A stretch of 64,000 nt of DNA, from positions 434,001 to 498,000 of the forward strand of contig NZ_JABRWQ010000004.1 of assembly GCF_013249065.1 (NCBI RefSeq), given 5' to 3'. This stretch comes from Winogradskyella litoriviva (GTDB lineage Bacteria; Bacteroidota; Bacteroidia; Flavobacteriales; Flavobacteriaceae). Every line of letters begins with the position of its first letter. Position 1 is the stretch's first letter. This document shows, in pieces, positions 35,752 through 45,105 of this stretch. A program made the position numbers and the translations under genes. Below the pieces are notes generated by a model that saw nothing but the letters and a program-made list of their open reading frames with translations, ran no database searches and was not told where the DNA came from.

Positions 35752-37029
35752 TTAGAACTGAATTGTACTAATCAGCTCTAAACCAAAGTTATCAACATAA
35801 TTATATTGATAAATAACATTTTCTCCTACTGCAATTAAGTGAGATGGTAATGGTATTACATCTTTAGTTGTAGATTCATAAGTGTTTTCTAAAACTATTT
35901 GGTTTGGGTTTTGAGCATTAAAAACATTTAGACCATCGTCATTACACACATATAATATCTGATCTTTTATCCCTAAACCATATGGACTAGATAAAAAGTA
36001 AGTAGAATGTTCTGTAGGCATAGTTATATCTGTAATATCGATTACATTAATTTGATCTTCTATTGCACCACATGGATTTCCTCCTCTTATGGTTATATAA
36101 GCAGTATAATCTTCTGCAACTACAGGATCACAGCCTGTACCATGCGTAAAAGATGACAAATAAGTTGGATTTAGCTCATCTACCAAACTAACAATATGCA
36201 TACCATCAGTTGCACCAATAAATAAATTTTCTTTTAGAATAAAGGTAGTTTCTAACACACCACCAAACCAGCCACCTAGCCAAGTCTCAGATACTAGAGA
36301 AATAGAATTATAATCAGAAATATCAAAAGTATTTAACTTATAATCATCTAACGTGTATAATGCGTCATTAAAAATCTGAAACTTTGCATAAGATCCTCCT
36401 GTACCAATATTTACACCTGCATTAAATGCAAGAGCATCACTTTCAAAAATTGAAATTGTACTCCAGTAAATCTCTAAATCATTCTCCACCTCAGCTCTTT
36501 CCATATAAACTGTAGTATATTCTGATATAAACTCATTCTCGTTTGACGGGTAAGTATTATACTGATAATACATAGAATCTTCTGGAAATTCAGGGTTAAA
36601 CAATAACATATCCTCCTCCACATTAACAATTTGTATATCAGTTATATTACTAATATCAAACACTACTAAATCCATAAAATTGTCTGCATACAGAATATCA
36701 TTTTTTATAGAAATATCATGCACGCCTTCTAATTGTATAAAGGCAATATTTTGTGGAGATACAGGGTTTTGATTATTAAATACGTGAATTCCAGAATTCT
36801 GAGCGATATAAAAAAGGAAATCATCATAGACATATATTTTACCATCAGAATTTGTAGGTTGAGCACTCATTATCGCAATTGAGTTACGCACTTCTGTTTT
36901 AGACTTAACAACAGGCACTGTTACAGCAACAGGATCTATAAGCTCGTTATTATCGTCATCTGTATTACAATTTGTGAGTTGTAAACATAAAATTACAACT
37001 AGTACTAAGGGTAAAATTTTGTTTTTCAT
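35752..37029 (-). CDS. Surface-type lipoprotein with LVIVD-like beta-propeller repeats
   Basis: A 425-residue lipoprotein (MKNKILPLVLVVILCLQLTNC, Cys 21) followed by an Asp-rich stretch (NTDDDNN) that resembles the export signal of surface lipoproteins in Bacteroidota. The body has repeated units of the form VFDISNITDI, TFDISDYNSISLVSET and VIDITDITMPTEHST about every 45 to 60 residues, typical of LVIVD beta-propellers. The ligand is unknown. It is a single gene. Confidence 0.8.
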   Translation of the reverse strand: MKNKILPLVLVVILCLQLTNCNTDDDNNELIDPVAVTVPVVKSKTEVRNSIAIMSAQPTNSDGKIYVYDDFLFYIAQNSGIHVFNNQNPVSPQNIAFIQLEGVHDISIKNDILYADNFMDLVVFDISNITDIQIVNVEEDMLLFNPEFPEDSMYYQYNTYPSNENEFISEYTTVYMERAEVENDLEIYWSTISIFESDALAFNAGVNIGTGGSYAKFQIFNDALYTLDDYKLNTFDISDYNSISLVSETWLGGWFGGVLETTFILKENLFIGATDGMHIVSLVDELNPTYLSSFTHGTGCDPVVAEDYTAYITIRGGNPCGAIEDQINVIDITDITMPTEHSTYFLSSPYGLGIKDQILYVCNDDGLNVFNAQNPNQIVLENTYESTTKDVIPLPSHLIAVGENVIYQYNYVDNFGLELISTIQF

Positions 37030-37089
37030 GATTATTGTTTATTAATAAGATGAAAAAAACACAAAAGGTTGCAGTAAATTGAAAAAAAA

Positions 37090-38628
37090 TTAACCCAACC
37101 AACCTTCTCTATCTAAACTTCTGTATTGTATCGCTTCACTAATGTGGCTTCCCAAAATATCTTTAGACCCTTCTAAATCTGCAATTGTACGCGAAACTTT
37201 AAGAATTCTATCGTATGCTCTTGCGGATAAATTTAGGCGTTCCATAGCTGATTTTAATAATTGAAGAGACGTTTCTTCTAATTTACAATATTTTCTAATT
37301 TGTTTAGTATTCATTTGCGCATTGTAATGAATATTTTCTAAATCCTTAAAACGTTCCGTTTGTTTTTCTCTAGCTTTAGTAACTCGTTTTCTTATGTCCA
37401 CTGAAGACTCTGCATACTGTTCATCTGCTAGTTTTTCAAATGGTACAGGCGTTACTTCTATATGGATATCAATACGATCTAATAACGGCCCAGAAATTTT
37501 ACCCATATAACGTTGCATTTCCGCAGGAGAAGAGGTTATCGGTGCATCTGGATCATTAAAATAACCACTAGGACTTGGATTCATGCTTGCCACTAACATG
37601 AATGACGATGGATAAGTAACCGTGAATTTTGCTCTAGAAATAGTGACTTCCCTATCTTCTAAAGGTTGACGCATTACTTCCAAGACTTCGCGTTTAAATT
37701 CTGGTAATTCATCTAAAAACAAAACACCATTATGAGATAAGGAGATTTCACCTGGTTGCGGATAACTTCCACCTCCAACAAGTGCTACGTTGCTTATTGT
37801 GTGGTGAGGACTTCTAAATGGACGTTGTGCCATTAGCCCTGCATGTGCTTTTACGCGACCAACAACAGAATGAATCTTAGTGGTTTCTAACGCCTCATGT
37901 AAGGTCATTGGTGGCAAAATACTTGGTAATCGTTTTGCTAGCATCGTTTTACCAGAACCTGGTGGACCAATTAAAATAATATTATGTCCTCCTGCGGCTG
38001 CAATTTCCATACAACGCTTTATAGATTCTTGCCCTTTTACATCTGCAAAATCAAATTCTGGGAAATCGAGATTTTTATAAAATTCTTCTCTAGTATTAAT
38101 GATAGTTTGCTCCAAAGGTTCACCATTATCAAAATGATTAATGACCTGCATAATGTTCTCTACACCAAAAACCTTTAAATCATCAACTATCGCGGCTTCT
38201 TTTGCATTCTGAATTGGTAGAATAATATGTTTAAAACCTTCTTCTCTTGCTTTAACTGCTATTGGCAAAGCACCTTTAAATGGCTGTAAGCTTCCATCTA
38301 AGGATAATTCTCCCATAATAAGGTAATCCTCTAAATTTTCAGCTTTAATTTGATTTGATGCGGACAAAATTCCTATAGCTAAAGTCAAATCATACGCAGA
38401 ACCTTCTTTACGCAAATCGGCAGGTGCCATATTAATAGTAATCTTTTTACCTGGAATTCTGTAACCGTTATTCTGAAGTGCTGCTGCTATTCTGTAATTA
38501 CTTTCTTTGATAGCATTATCTGGAAGTCCGACTAAATGATAACCAACACCTTTATCTACATTAACTTCAACAGTGATGGTTGAAGCTTCCACACCAAAAA
38601 CGGCACTGGCAAAAACTTTTTTAAGCAT
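37090..38628 (-). CDS. YifB/ComM family Mg chelatase-like AAA+ ATPase
   Basis: A 512-residue protein with the three parts of ComM/YifB: N-terminal Lon-protease-like domain (VEVNVDKGVGYHLVGLPDNAIKES), a central AAA+ ATPase with the Walker A loop IGPPGSGKTMLAKRLP (about residue 212) and Walker B VLFLDELPEF, and a C-terminal Mg-chelatase-type domain (LSARAYDRILKVSRTIADLEG). ComM helps branch migration during natural transformation in several bacteria. Whether this strain is competent is unknown. Confidence 0.94.
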   Translation of the reverse strand: MLKKVFASAVFGVEASTITVEVNVDKGVGYHLVGLPDNAIKESNYRIAAALQNNGYRIPGKKITINMAPADLRKEGSAYDLTLAIGILSASNQIKAENLEDYLIMGELSLDGSLQPFKGALPIAVKAREEGFKHIILPIQNAKEAAIVDDLKVFGVENIMQVINHFDNGEPLEQTIINTREEFYKNLDFPEFDFADVKGQESIKRCMEIAAAGGHNIILIGPPGSGKTMLAKRLPSILPPMTLHEALETTKIHSVVGRVKAHAGLMAQRPFRSPHHTISNVALVGGGSYPQPGEISLSHNGVLFLDELPEFKREVLEVMRQPLEDREVTISRAKFTVTYPSSFMLVASMNPSPSGYFNDPDAPITSSPAEMQRYMGKISGPLLDRIDIHIEVTPVPFEKLADEQYAESSVDIRKRVTKAREKQTERFKDLENIHYNAQMNTKQIRKYCKLEETSLQLLKSAMERLNLSARAYDRILKVSRTIADLEGSKDILGSHISEAIQYRSLDREGWLG

Positions 38629-38703
38629 GAATTGTTATTTCTTTAAAAATAGAAATAATTCGTTTATAAAAAAATTGAAATACAGAAATTACCTGATAAC
38701 CAG

Positions 38704-39027
38704 TTAAATCACAACAGTAATTACCGTATTGACGATAGTTTTAATAATTTTATTTTTTAAATGACCCAATCGTAGTTTTGAAACACCAGCTTGATAAAGT
38801 GCGTTTAAAATTAATAAATCTTTTTGGCTTCCTAACAACCATTTATAATCCTCAACAGTTAATTCTCCTGCTTGTAATAACTTTGTCCAACGTTCTAGTT
38901 TAACTTTAGACAACGTTAAAAATGCCTCGACGTCTGCTTTAGTTTCTTTTTTATAATCACCATAACTCTCACCTAAAACCAACAGTAATTCTTCTTTTAA
39001 TAGTTTTAATAATTCTTCTATATCCAT
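38704..39027 (-). CDS. Small helical protein, hydrophobic C-terminus
   Basis: A 107-residue mostly helical protein without a signal peptide. The N-terminus is acidic and leucine-rich (MDIEELLKLLKEELLLVLGE), and the last about 15 residues (IIKTIVNTVITVVI) could insert in a membrane. No known domain is recognised. It follows two bases after the next lipoprotein gene and is surely in the same transcript. Confidence 0.6.
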   Translation of the reverse strand: MDIEELLKLLKEELLLVLGESYGDYKKETKADVEAFLTLSKVKLERWTKLLQAGELTVEDYKWLLGSQKDLLILNALYQAGVSKLRLGHLKNKIIKTIVNTVITVVI

Positions 39028-39029
39028 AA

Positions 39030-39533
39030 TTAATCAATGCTTAAAAAGTTAAGAATATTGGTCTCGTTAGTTTTATTTTTATTGGCTTCATACTTAATTA
39101 TAAGATCTATAGCTTCTGAAACCTGAATTTTTGCCTCATTTATAAAAACCTGAGACAATTGATTTTTTTCTTTCCAACGCTTTAGAAATCCTGTTAATAA
39201 ATTACGGTCTTTATTAGCTATAGTTTTCCACATAGCATAACTGACTTCATTGTCTGGCTTGTTCTTTTCGTACTCTACCATTTTCTGAAGATCTAATTGA
39301 AGTGTCTCCACATCTGACTCATGCTCAGTGTAAAGAGCTAAAGCTTCATCCATTAAATTAAGACTTTCCACTTTAATAGAAATGGCTTGTTGATAAGAAT
39401 ATTGGTCAAAGACGGCTGTTTTTAAGCTATTGCAAGACACTAATACCATTGCTATGAAAGCAATTCCTAAAATAGACTTTACAGAAAAGGATTTCAATAC
39501 AATTTTGTTTTGAAATGATTTGAGGTGTTTCAT
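39030..39533 (-). CDS. Helical lipoprotein of unknown function
   Basis: About 167 residues from the ATG at 39533 (MKHLKSFQ...); the open frame reaches a TTG at 39581 inside the YheT stop, but the internal ATG gives a better signal sequence. The signal ends with AMVLVSC, giving a lipid-bearing Cys. The mature protein is helical and charged with coiled-coil character. The pair with the following 107-residue protein suggests a joint role at the membrane, not identified. Confidence 0.6.
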   Translation of the reverse strand: MKHLKSFQNKIVLKSFSVKSILGIAFIAMVLVSCNSLKTAVFDQYSYQQAISIKVESLNLMDEALALYTEHESDVETLQLDLQKMVEYEKNKPDNEVSYAMWKTIANKDRNLLTGFLKRWKEKNQLSQVFINEAKIQVSEAIDLIIKYEANKNKTNETNILNFLSID

Positions 39534-39577
39534 GTTAATTGATTTATATGATTTTAAAGTTATGAAAAGATTTTTAC

Positions 39578-40540
39578 TCAAAGAAGCCCATTCACAAAAT
39601 CCAAAGCCCGTTTTTCGTTATAATACACATTGTTTTTTCCTATAAACCCAACATGCCCTCCATATTTTGGCATTTCTAAAAAGAGATTTGAATTCTGTTT
39701 AGCTTCTTTTACAGGATAACATTCTGCCGATAAAAACGAATCATTAAGGGCATTAATTATTAGTGACGGCACCTTAACATTTGGCAGAAATTGTAAACAA
39801 CTGGCTTTCTCATAATAATCAAAAGCATCCTTAAAACCATGCGCTTTTGAGGTGTATACATGGTCAAAATCAATTAAAGTCTTAATTGACTTTAAATCCG
39901 TAACTGATATACTATTAGGAAATTGTACTAATTTAGGTTTCAATTTATCTTTTAAATGTTCTAAAAACCGAATAGCATAATGCTTATTCTTTAAACTTAG
40001 TAATTCGTCACAAGAGCCTTTTAAATCACAAGGTGTAGAAATGGCTATTACTGCTTTCAACTCACTTGGTAAATCATTTCCTTCTCCAACATATTTTAAA
40101 ACCATATTAGCACCAAGACTAATGCCTTTTATATATATTTCATCATAAATACCTTTTGACAAAACATGCTTTATAACAGCATCTAAATCTTCTGTGGCAC
40201 CAGAATGGTAACTCCTAAATAACAAATTAGGTTCACCACTGCAGCCTCTAAAATTTACACCAACTGCATCAATACCATTATCATTAAAGAGTTTTGCAGT
40301 GCCTTTTATATATGGTCGTTGCGCACTACCCTCTAACCCATGTAATAGAATAATCGCTTTATTTGATTTTTGTTCCGCATAACTCCAGTCTAAATCAATA
40401 AAATCAGTATCTGGTAACGTTATTCGTTCTCTAGTTTGCTCAATACCTTCAACTTTTCTTGCTAAACCCGAGAATACGGTTGAGACAAAACTTGTCTTTG
40501 CCCAAAATGGTGGTTTGTAGGTTGATTCTATTACTGGCAT
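39578..40540 (-). CDS. YheT-family alpha/beta hydrolase
   Basis: A 320-residue YheT/ABHD1-type hydrolase. It begins with STYKPPFWAKTSFVSTVFSGL and carries LLHGLEGSAQRPYIKG, the nucleophile elbow GISLGANM (about residue 138), an Asp in LNDSFLS and the catalytic His in GGHVGF. YheT acts on unknown esters, possibly lipid-like. The mRNA probably continues into the two small genes downstream. A hairpin with CCCCTTT and AAAGGGG lies eight bases before the ATG. Confidence 0.88.
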   Translation of the reverse strand: MPVIESTYKPPFWAKTSFVSTVFSGLARKVEGIEQTRERITLPDTDFIDLDWSYAEQKSNKAIILLHGLEGSAQRPYIKGTAKLFNDNGIDAVGVNFRGCSGEPNLLFRSYHSGATEDLDAVIKHVLSKGIYDEIYIKGISLGANMVLKYVGEGNDLPSELKAVIAISTPCDLKGSCDELLSLKNKHYAIRFLEHLKDKLKPKLVQFPNSISVTDLKSIKTLIDFDHVYTSKAHGFKDAFDYYEKASCLQFLPNVKVPSLIINALNDSFLSAECYPVKEAKQNSNLFLEMPKYGGHVGFIGKNNVYYNEKRALDFVNGLL

Positions 40541-40547
40541 AAATAAG

Positions 40548-40569
40548 CCCCTTTAATTCCCCAAAGGGG
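40548..40569. repeat. CCCCTTT/AAAGGGG hairpin before the YheT gene
   Basis: A perfect 7-base inverted repeat (40548-40554 with 40563-40569) with an eight-base spacer that itself carries CCCC, able to pair in an alternative smaller stem with the GGGG. Sequences of this kind recur between genes in Flavobacteria, as far as I recall; here it may be a transcript end of the CocE/NonD gene. Confidence 0.5.
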
Positions 40570-40638
40570 AAAATTCATTATTTAAATTATTGCAACAGCT
40601 ACGTGAAAGCTTTGCGTCTTTGTAACTCAACGAGAAAC

Positions 40639-42552
40639 CTACTTCAATAGCGTAAACTCAATAGATGAATCATTATAAACTTTATGCGTTTGTTTCTGAA
40701 AATCAGATTCCTTTGCTTCAAAAATATTATCGACATAAGTCTGTGGATTTGCATCTATATAAGGAAAAAATGTGCTTTGTACCTGTACTTGAATTTTATG
40801 TCCCTTTTTAAAGGTATGAAACACGTCTTGCAACTTTAAATTCACTGCCGTTTTTTCATTAGGCACAAATGGCTCTGGCTTAGACATACTATTTCTAAAA
40901 CGTCCTCTTAAGACTTCACTCCTAACCATCATGTGATAATTACTAAGTTTTAAATGATCTTGAACATCCTCAGTATTTTCTGTATCTGCAGGAAACACAT
41001 CAATAACCTTTACTATCCAATCTGCAGCTGTTCCGGTTGTAGAAACATTTAATTTTGCTAATATATCGCCTGCTAAGGTTATATCATTCTCTAAAATTTC
41101 AGTTTCAAAAGTTAACACATCTGGCCGTCTGGATGCAAAACGCTGATCATCTGTCATGAATTTTCTTGGTGTAAATCCAACTTTAATATCTTCTGTATAT
41201 GGTACTGGCTTTTTAGGGTCACTTAAAAAATCTGAAGACGCATACATTTTATTTGGTTGCTTTGTCAAACGCTCATAAGGCTGCATATAGTAACTTTCTT
41301 TATATACATTTTCAGGTGGCCAAGATTTAAACGTTTCCCATTGTTTTGTTCCTGTATTAAACATTTGGGCTTCTAGCAAATCAGTTTTTCCATTAGCTTC
41401 ACCTTTTAAATAGTGATTAAAGAATTTAGTTTCAATATTTTTCTGAAAATAATCTGAAATACTATCTCCAAAATGGATATTACCAACCACTTGTCTTTCT
41501 TTATTTCTTGCCCAATCACCATGACTCCATGGTCCAAAAACAACTGTATTATAATTGTCGCTATTGTTTTCTATACTTTTATAGGTATTAAATGGTCCGT
41601 ATAAATCTTCAGCATCAAATAAACCACCTACAATCATTGTTGCAGGTTTTATATCTTTTAAATGTTGAATTATCCCACGAGATTTCCAAAACGCGTCATA
41701 GGTAACATGTGTTTTTAACTGCTCCATAAACACATTGTCTTCACCATAAAATTTATTAAGCTTACGCAATGGCATATGGTCTAAGAAAAATTGATGCTGA
41801 TCTTCTGTTCCAATATCAGGAAAGGTGTACCACGATTCCGTTGTTGGAGTTTCTTTCATATAACCAAAAACCGATGTTGCTCTCCAATAACTCAGTAAAA
41901 AAGCACCATTATGAATAAAATCGTCAAAAAAGAAATCACCAATACAAGCCTGAGGCGAAACTGCTTTTAAAGCAGGATGTGCATCTAACAAAGAATAGGT
42001 TGCATAAAATCCTGGATAAGAAATACCATAAGTGCCAACCTTTCCATTATTATTTGCTGTGTTTTTAATTAGCCATTCAATAGTATCATAAGTATCACTA
42101 GCTTCATCAACTTGTGTTCCTGTTTTGTTAGGAATATAAGCTCTCATATTATCATAAACCCCTTCACTATTCCAACGACCACGTACATCTTGGTAAACCA
42201 TAATATTACCTTCTTCCATGAGGTATTTGTTAGGACCTATTTTACTTTTAAACTCATTTACACCATACGGTCTGCAACTATAAGGTGTTCGCATCATTAA
42301 GATTGGATACGTTTTAGTTGTATCCTTTGGTGCGTAAATCGTTGTATGCAATTTTATACCATCTCGCATTTCTATCATTACTTCTTGCTTTGTGTAATAA
42401 TCTTTTACATTATAAACTGAAGAAACCGTTTGTGGTTTATTTACATCACCTCTAATCTCTCTTGCAGCTTTATTTAAAGCTTCTTGAGCTGGTGTACAAC
42501 TTATAATTATTACAAAAACTATTAGTAAGAGGGAAATTCTTTTTAATATCAT
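40639..42552 (-). CDS. CocE/NonD family hydrolase, lipoprotein
   Basis: A 637-residue hydrolase of the X-Pro dipeptidyl-peptidase (S15)/cocaine esterase family. The lipoprotein signal ends in IIISC (Cys about 19). The catalytic domain has the nucleophile elbow GTYGISYPGFYATYS, followed by a GGLFDAEDLYGP Asp region and FGPWSHGDWA with the likely catalytic His. The C-terminal jelly-roll domain is present (about residues 460-637). Likely a periplasmic peptidase or esterase; the substrate is unknown. Confidence 0.9.
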   Translation of the reverse strand: MILKRISLLLIVFVIIISCTPAQEALNKAAREIRGDVNKPQTVSSVYNVKDYYTKQEVMIEMRDGIKLHTTIYAPKDTTKTYPILMMRTPYSCRPYGVNEFKSKIGPNKYLMEEGNIMVYQDVRGRWNSEGVYDNMRAYIPNKTGTQVDEASDTYDTIEWLIKNTANNNGKVGTYGISYPGFYATYSLLDAHPALKAVSPQACIGDFFFDDFIHNGAFLLSYWRATSVFGYMKETPTTESWYTFPDIGTEDQHQFFLDHMPLRKLNKFYGEDNVFMEQLKTHVTYDAFWKSRGIIQHLKDIKPATMIVGGLFDAEDLYGPFNTYKSIENNSDNYNTVVFGPWSHGDWARNKERQVVGNIHFGDSISDYFQKNIETKFFNHYLKGEANGKTDLLEAQMFNTGTKQWETFKSWPPENVYKESYYMQPYERLTKQPNKMYASSDFLSDPKKPVPYTEDIKVGFTPRKFMTDDQRFASRRPDVLTFETEILENDITLAGDILAKLNVSTTGTAADWIVKVIDVFPADTENTEDVQDHLKLSNYHMMVRSEVLRGRFRNSMSKPEPFVPNEKTAVNLKLQDVFHTFKKGHKIQVQVQSTFFPYIDANPQTYVDNIFEAKESDFQKQTHKVYNDSSIEFTLLK

Positions 42553-42596
42553 TTAGTATTAGTTTTTAGATGGTTTAAACTATTGATTTATAAAAC

Positions 42597-45047
42597 TTAA
42601 AGCTTAATAAATTTATAAATCTGACTTTTACCATCTGATTCAATTTCGGCAAAATACATACCTGTGTTAAATTCTGAAATGTTTAATTCGAAAGATGAAT
42701 TTTTAGATTGAAATGTTTTCAAACTTCTACCATTAACATCAAAAATGGTTATTTGGTTAAATCCTGTTAATCCATTAATATATATTTGTGTTGAAGCAGG
42801 ATTAGGATAAAGTTCTACAGAAGAAGACTCTACATCGCTAATAGACAATACACTACCTGTAAAAGCAATTCTTCTAACAACAGCACCATCTCCACCTATT
42901 GCAGACAACGAAAAATAATCTTTTGTTCTACCAACATGTTGTAACTCAAATGTAATAACGTCACCTAAATAAGGCTGTAAATCAATATTAACCGTAGTTA
43001 ATGGATCTTGATATCTAGTAGTTGGATTATAACTAGGTCCATACTGAGTACCATTAATTAAGATTCTAAACCATGAGTTTGCAGGTGTAGAACTATAGTG
43101 ATGTAATTGCCTAAAAGTAATATCTACTTCACCCTCTTCTAAAGTTGTTCCATCAATTTTAAATTTTAATCCTGTTAAAAAATCTTTGTTATCATTCCAT
43201 GCTTGTACTTCTGTTGTTGCATCTCCTCCAACCCACTCTGCATTAGAATCTCGCTGATGGAGAATTAACCTTTCATTAGAAAAATAATTAATAAATTCTG
43301 CTTTAGATGATTCACTATTTATAAAAGCAAACAAATTTTCACCCAAAGACGATTCATTGTTAATATAATTATCAAATCCAACCTGTAAAAATTCTGGATC
43401 CGTAGTAGTATATGTTTTTTGCCAAGGCGAAGCAGAAAAACCGCAAATATTCCTAACAAAAAGCTTATAAGATGTAGCTGATGACAAGTCTGTGAATGCA
43501 TAACTATTAGTTGTTGTTGGCAAATAATCTACACCAACATTATCTTCAAATTCTGCCGCTATAACCTCATAAGATTCACTACTATTAGAATCCCAATTAA
43601 TTGAAATACTATTTGTTGATTCTATACTAGATATATTTGATATATTTTCACAATCGTTTTCTATAAATTGTATATTATCTAAATAGGTTTTTCTTGTTGA
43701 AGATTTACTAACATGTTCTAGCTTTATTGTAATGATTTCACCAACATATTCAGATAAATCTATTGAAACAGTTTTAAATTCATTATCATCAAAAGCTGCA
43801 TTGTATATAAAATCTTCCGCTACTCCTGTATAAATATTATCGTCAGCATAAGGTTTTACTTTTACTCTTAAATATGCTTCAGATGTCTGGCTAATATCAA
43901 ACCTTAACAATGGGTTAATAGCATTTTGGGTTAAATCTACATCTACAGAAAAAGTTCTTAAAAAATCAGTATTTTCTTCAAAAGGGTCACCATAATCTAC
44001 CCATTGAAGATATTGCGGATAACCTGGTCCAAAAAACATTAAACCGTTTGTACTAAGATTAGCAGCTTCTGTATTAATTTCGGCACCAAAACTAGGTATT
44101 GCATAGTCGCGAAGAAAATCTGACTCAAAATCGATTGTGTACGGAACTGTTAATGCATCTGGCCTAGTTTTAAAATAATAACTACGATAACCAGAGGTTA
44201 CTCCAAAAGCATCGCAATCTGTTTTAACATTTATGTAATAGTCTTGAGATGGCAATAATTCTGAAACTGAAAACGTTTGATCATTAGTTATATCATAGGT
44301 TTCTGGAATTTCTTCACCCAATTCAGTGACAACATATCTATAATGATTTGCAGTAGAATTGTCATTTAAAGTAAACTCTGCTGAGGTATTTGTTACATTA
44401 TCAATATTAGTAACAGATAAGGTTTCACACTCCTCAAGATTACCATCAAAACGGGTTTTCGCATAAGAATTTTGTAATAAAACTGATGTAGAGGTTGATC
44501 CATCACTAAATTCTTCAGTTATACTCACTCTACTTCTCGTTGGCGGATTATTAAAGTTTTCCGTACCTCTCCAACCCGCTAATGCACTTGTTGAGTAACC
44601 TGGATTAATGTCTTCTACGTCTATTACCAAATTATCTATTCCGTTATAATTAAAAGACTCATCAAATATCACAATATACTCATAGGCATTGGCATAATAT
44701 GTTGAAATACCTATTTCTGTTAATTCAGAATCTGGAATAAAACCATCTCCAGATACAAACTCTTCTTTTGTAGTATGCCCAATTTTAAAAACTAAACTAG
44801 TATTAGGTGAAGGTGATGTTGTAGAATTAGAAAAAGGCGTATAAAACCGTAGTCCTGTTATTTCTCCTTGAAACTTCAGTTGATCAGGATAATACAAAGT
44901 TTGGGTCCGCGAAAATTTAGCCTGTGGTACAAAAGGCTGATTTGTATAATCTCCACCACCACCTACGATTACATTATCTGTAGGTATTAATTGTCCATAA
45001 CTGCAATAGCAAACAATAAAAGACAAAATCAAAAATACTTTTTTCAT
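42597..45047 (-). CDS. Secreted multidomain protein with T9SS type A sorting domain
   Basis: An 816-residue secreted protein: signal peptide MKKVFLILSFIVCYCSYGQ, beta-sandwich domains that include fibronectin type III-like units (TSAEFTLNDNSTANHYRYVV; SISINWDSNSSESYEVIAAEF) and a C-terminal sorting domain of the Por secretion (T9SS) type A group (about residues 735-816: VELYPNPASTQIYINGL, then a MYFAEIESDGKSQIYKFIKL tail). It should be exported across the outer membrane and anchored on the surface or released. The target is unknown. A promoter with both -33 and -7 elements lies directly upstream. Confidence 0.88.
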   Translation of the reverse strand: MKKVFLILSFIVCYCSYGQLIPTDNVIVGGGGDYTNQPFVPQAKFSRTQTLYYPDQLKFQGEITGLRFYTPFSNSTTSPSPNTSLVFKIGHTTKEEFVSGDGFIPDSELTEIGISTYYANAYEYIVIFDESFNYNGIDNLVIDVEDINPGYSTSALAGWRGTENFNNPPTRSRVSITEEFSDGSTSTSVLLQNSYAKTRFDGNLEECETLSVTNIDNVTNTSAEFTLNDNSTANHYRYVVTELGEEIPETYDITNDQTFSVSELLPSQDYYINVKTDCDAFGVTSGYRSYYFKTRPDALTVPYTIDFESDFLRDYAIPSFGAEINTEAANLSTNGLMFFGPGYPQYLQWVDYGDPFEENTDFLRTFSVDVDLTQNAINPLLRFDISQTSEAYLRVKVKPYADDNIYTGVAEDFIYNAAFDDNEFKTVSIDLSEYVGEIITIKLEHVSKSSTRKTYLDNIQFIENDCENISNISSIESTNSISINWDSNSSESYEVIAAEFEDNVGVDYLPTTTNSYAFTDLSSATSYKLFVRNICGFSASPWQKTYTTTDPEFLQVGFDNYINNESSLGENLFAFINSESSKAEFINYFSNERLILHQRDSNAEWVGGDATTEVQAWNDNKDFLTGLKFKIDGTTLEEGEVDITFRQLHHYSSTPANSWFRILINGTQYGPSYNPTTRYQDPLTTVNIDLQPYLGDVITFELQHVGRTKDYFSLSAIGGDGAVVRRIAFTGSVLSISDVESSSVELYPNPASTQIYINGLTGFNQITIFDVNGRSLKTFQSKNSSFELNISEFNTGMYFAEIESDGKSQIYKFIKL

Positions 45048-45064
45048 ATTTTAATAATTTTAAA

Positions 45065-45093
45065 CAAATCTAAGATTAAAAAAAGATTCACAA
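45065..45093 (-). promoter_or_regulatory. Candidate promoter for the T9SS type A protein gene
   Basis: On the minus strand TAGATTTG (45065-45072) matches the -7 box and TTG (45091-45093) lies 18 bases upstream as the -33 element. The start codon follows 17 bases after the -7 box. Confidence 0.5.
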
Positions 45094-45105
45094 AACTTAT
45101 AGATT

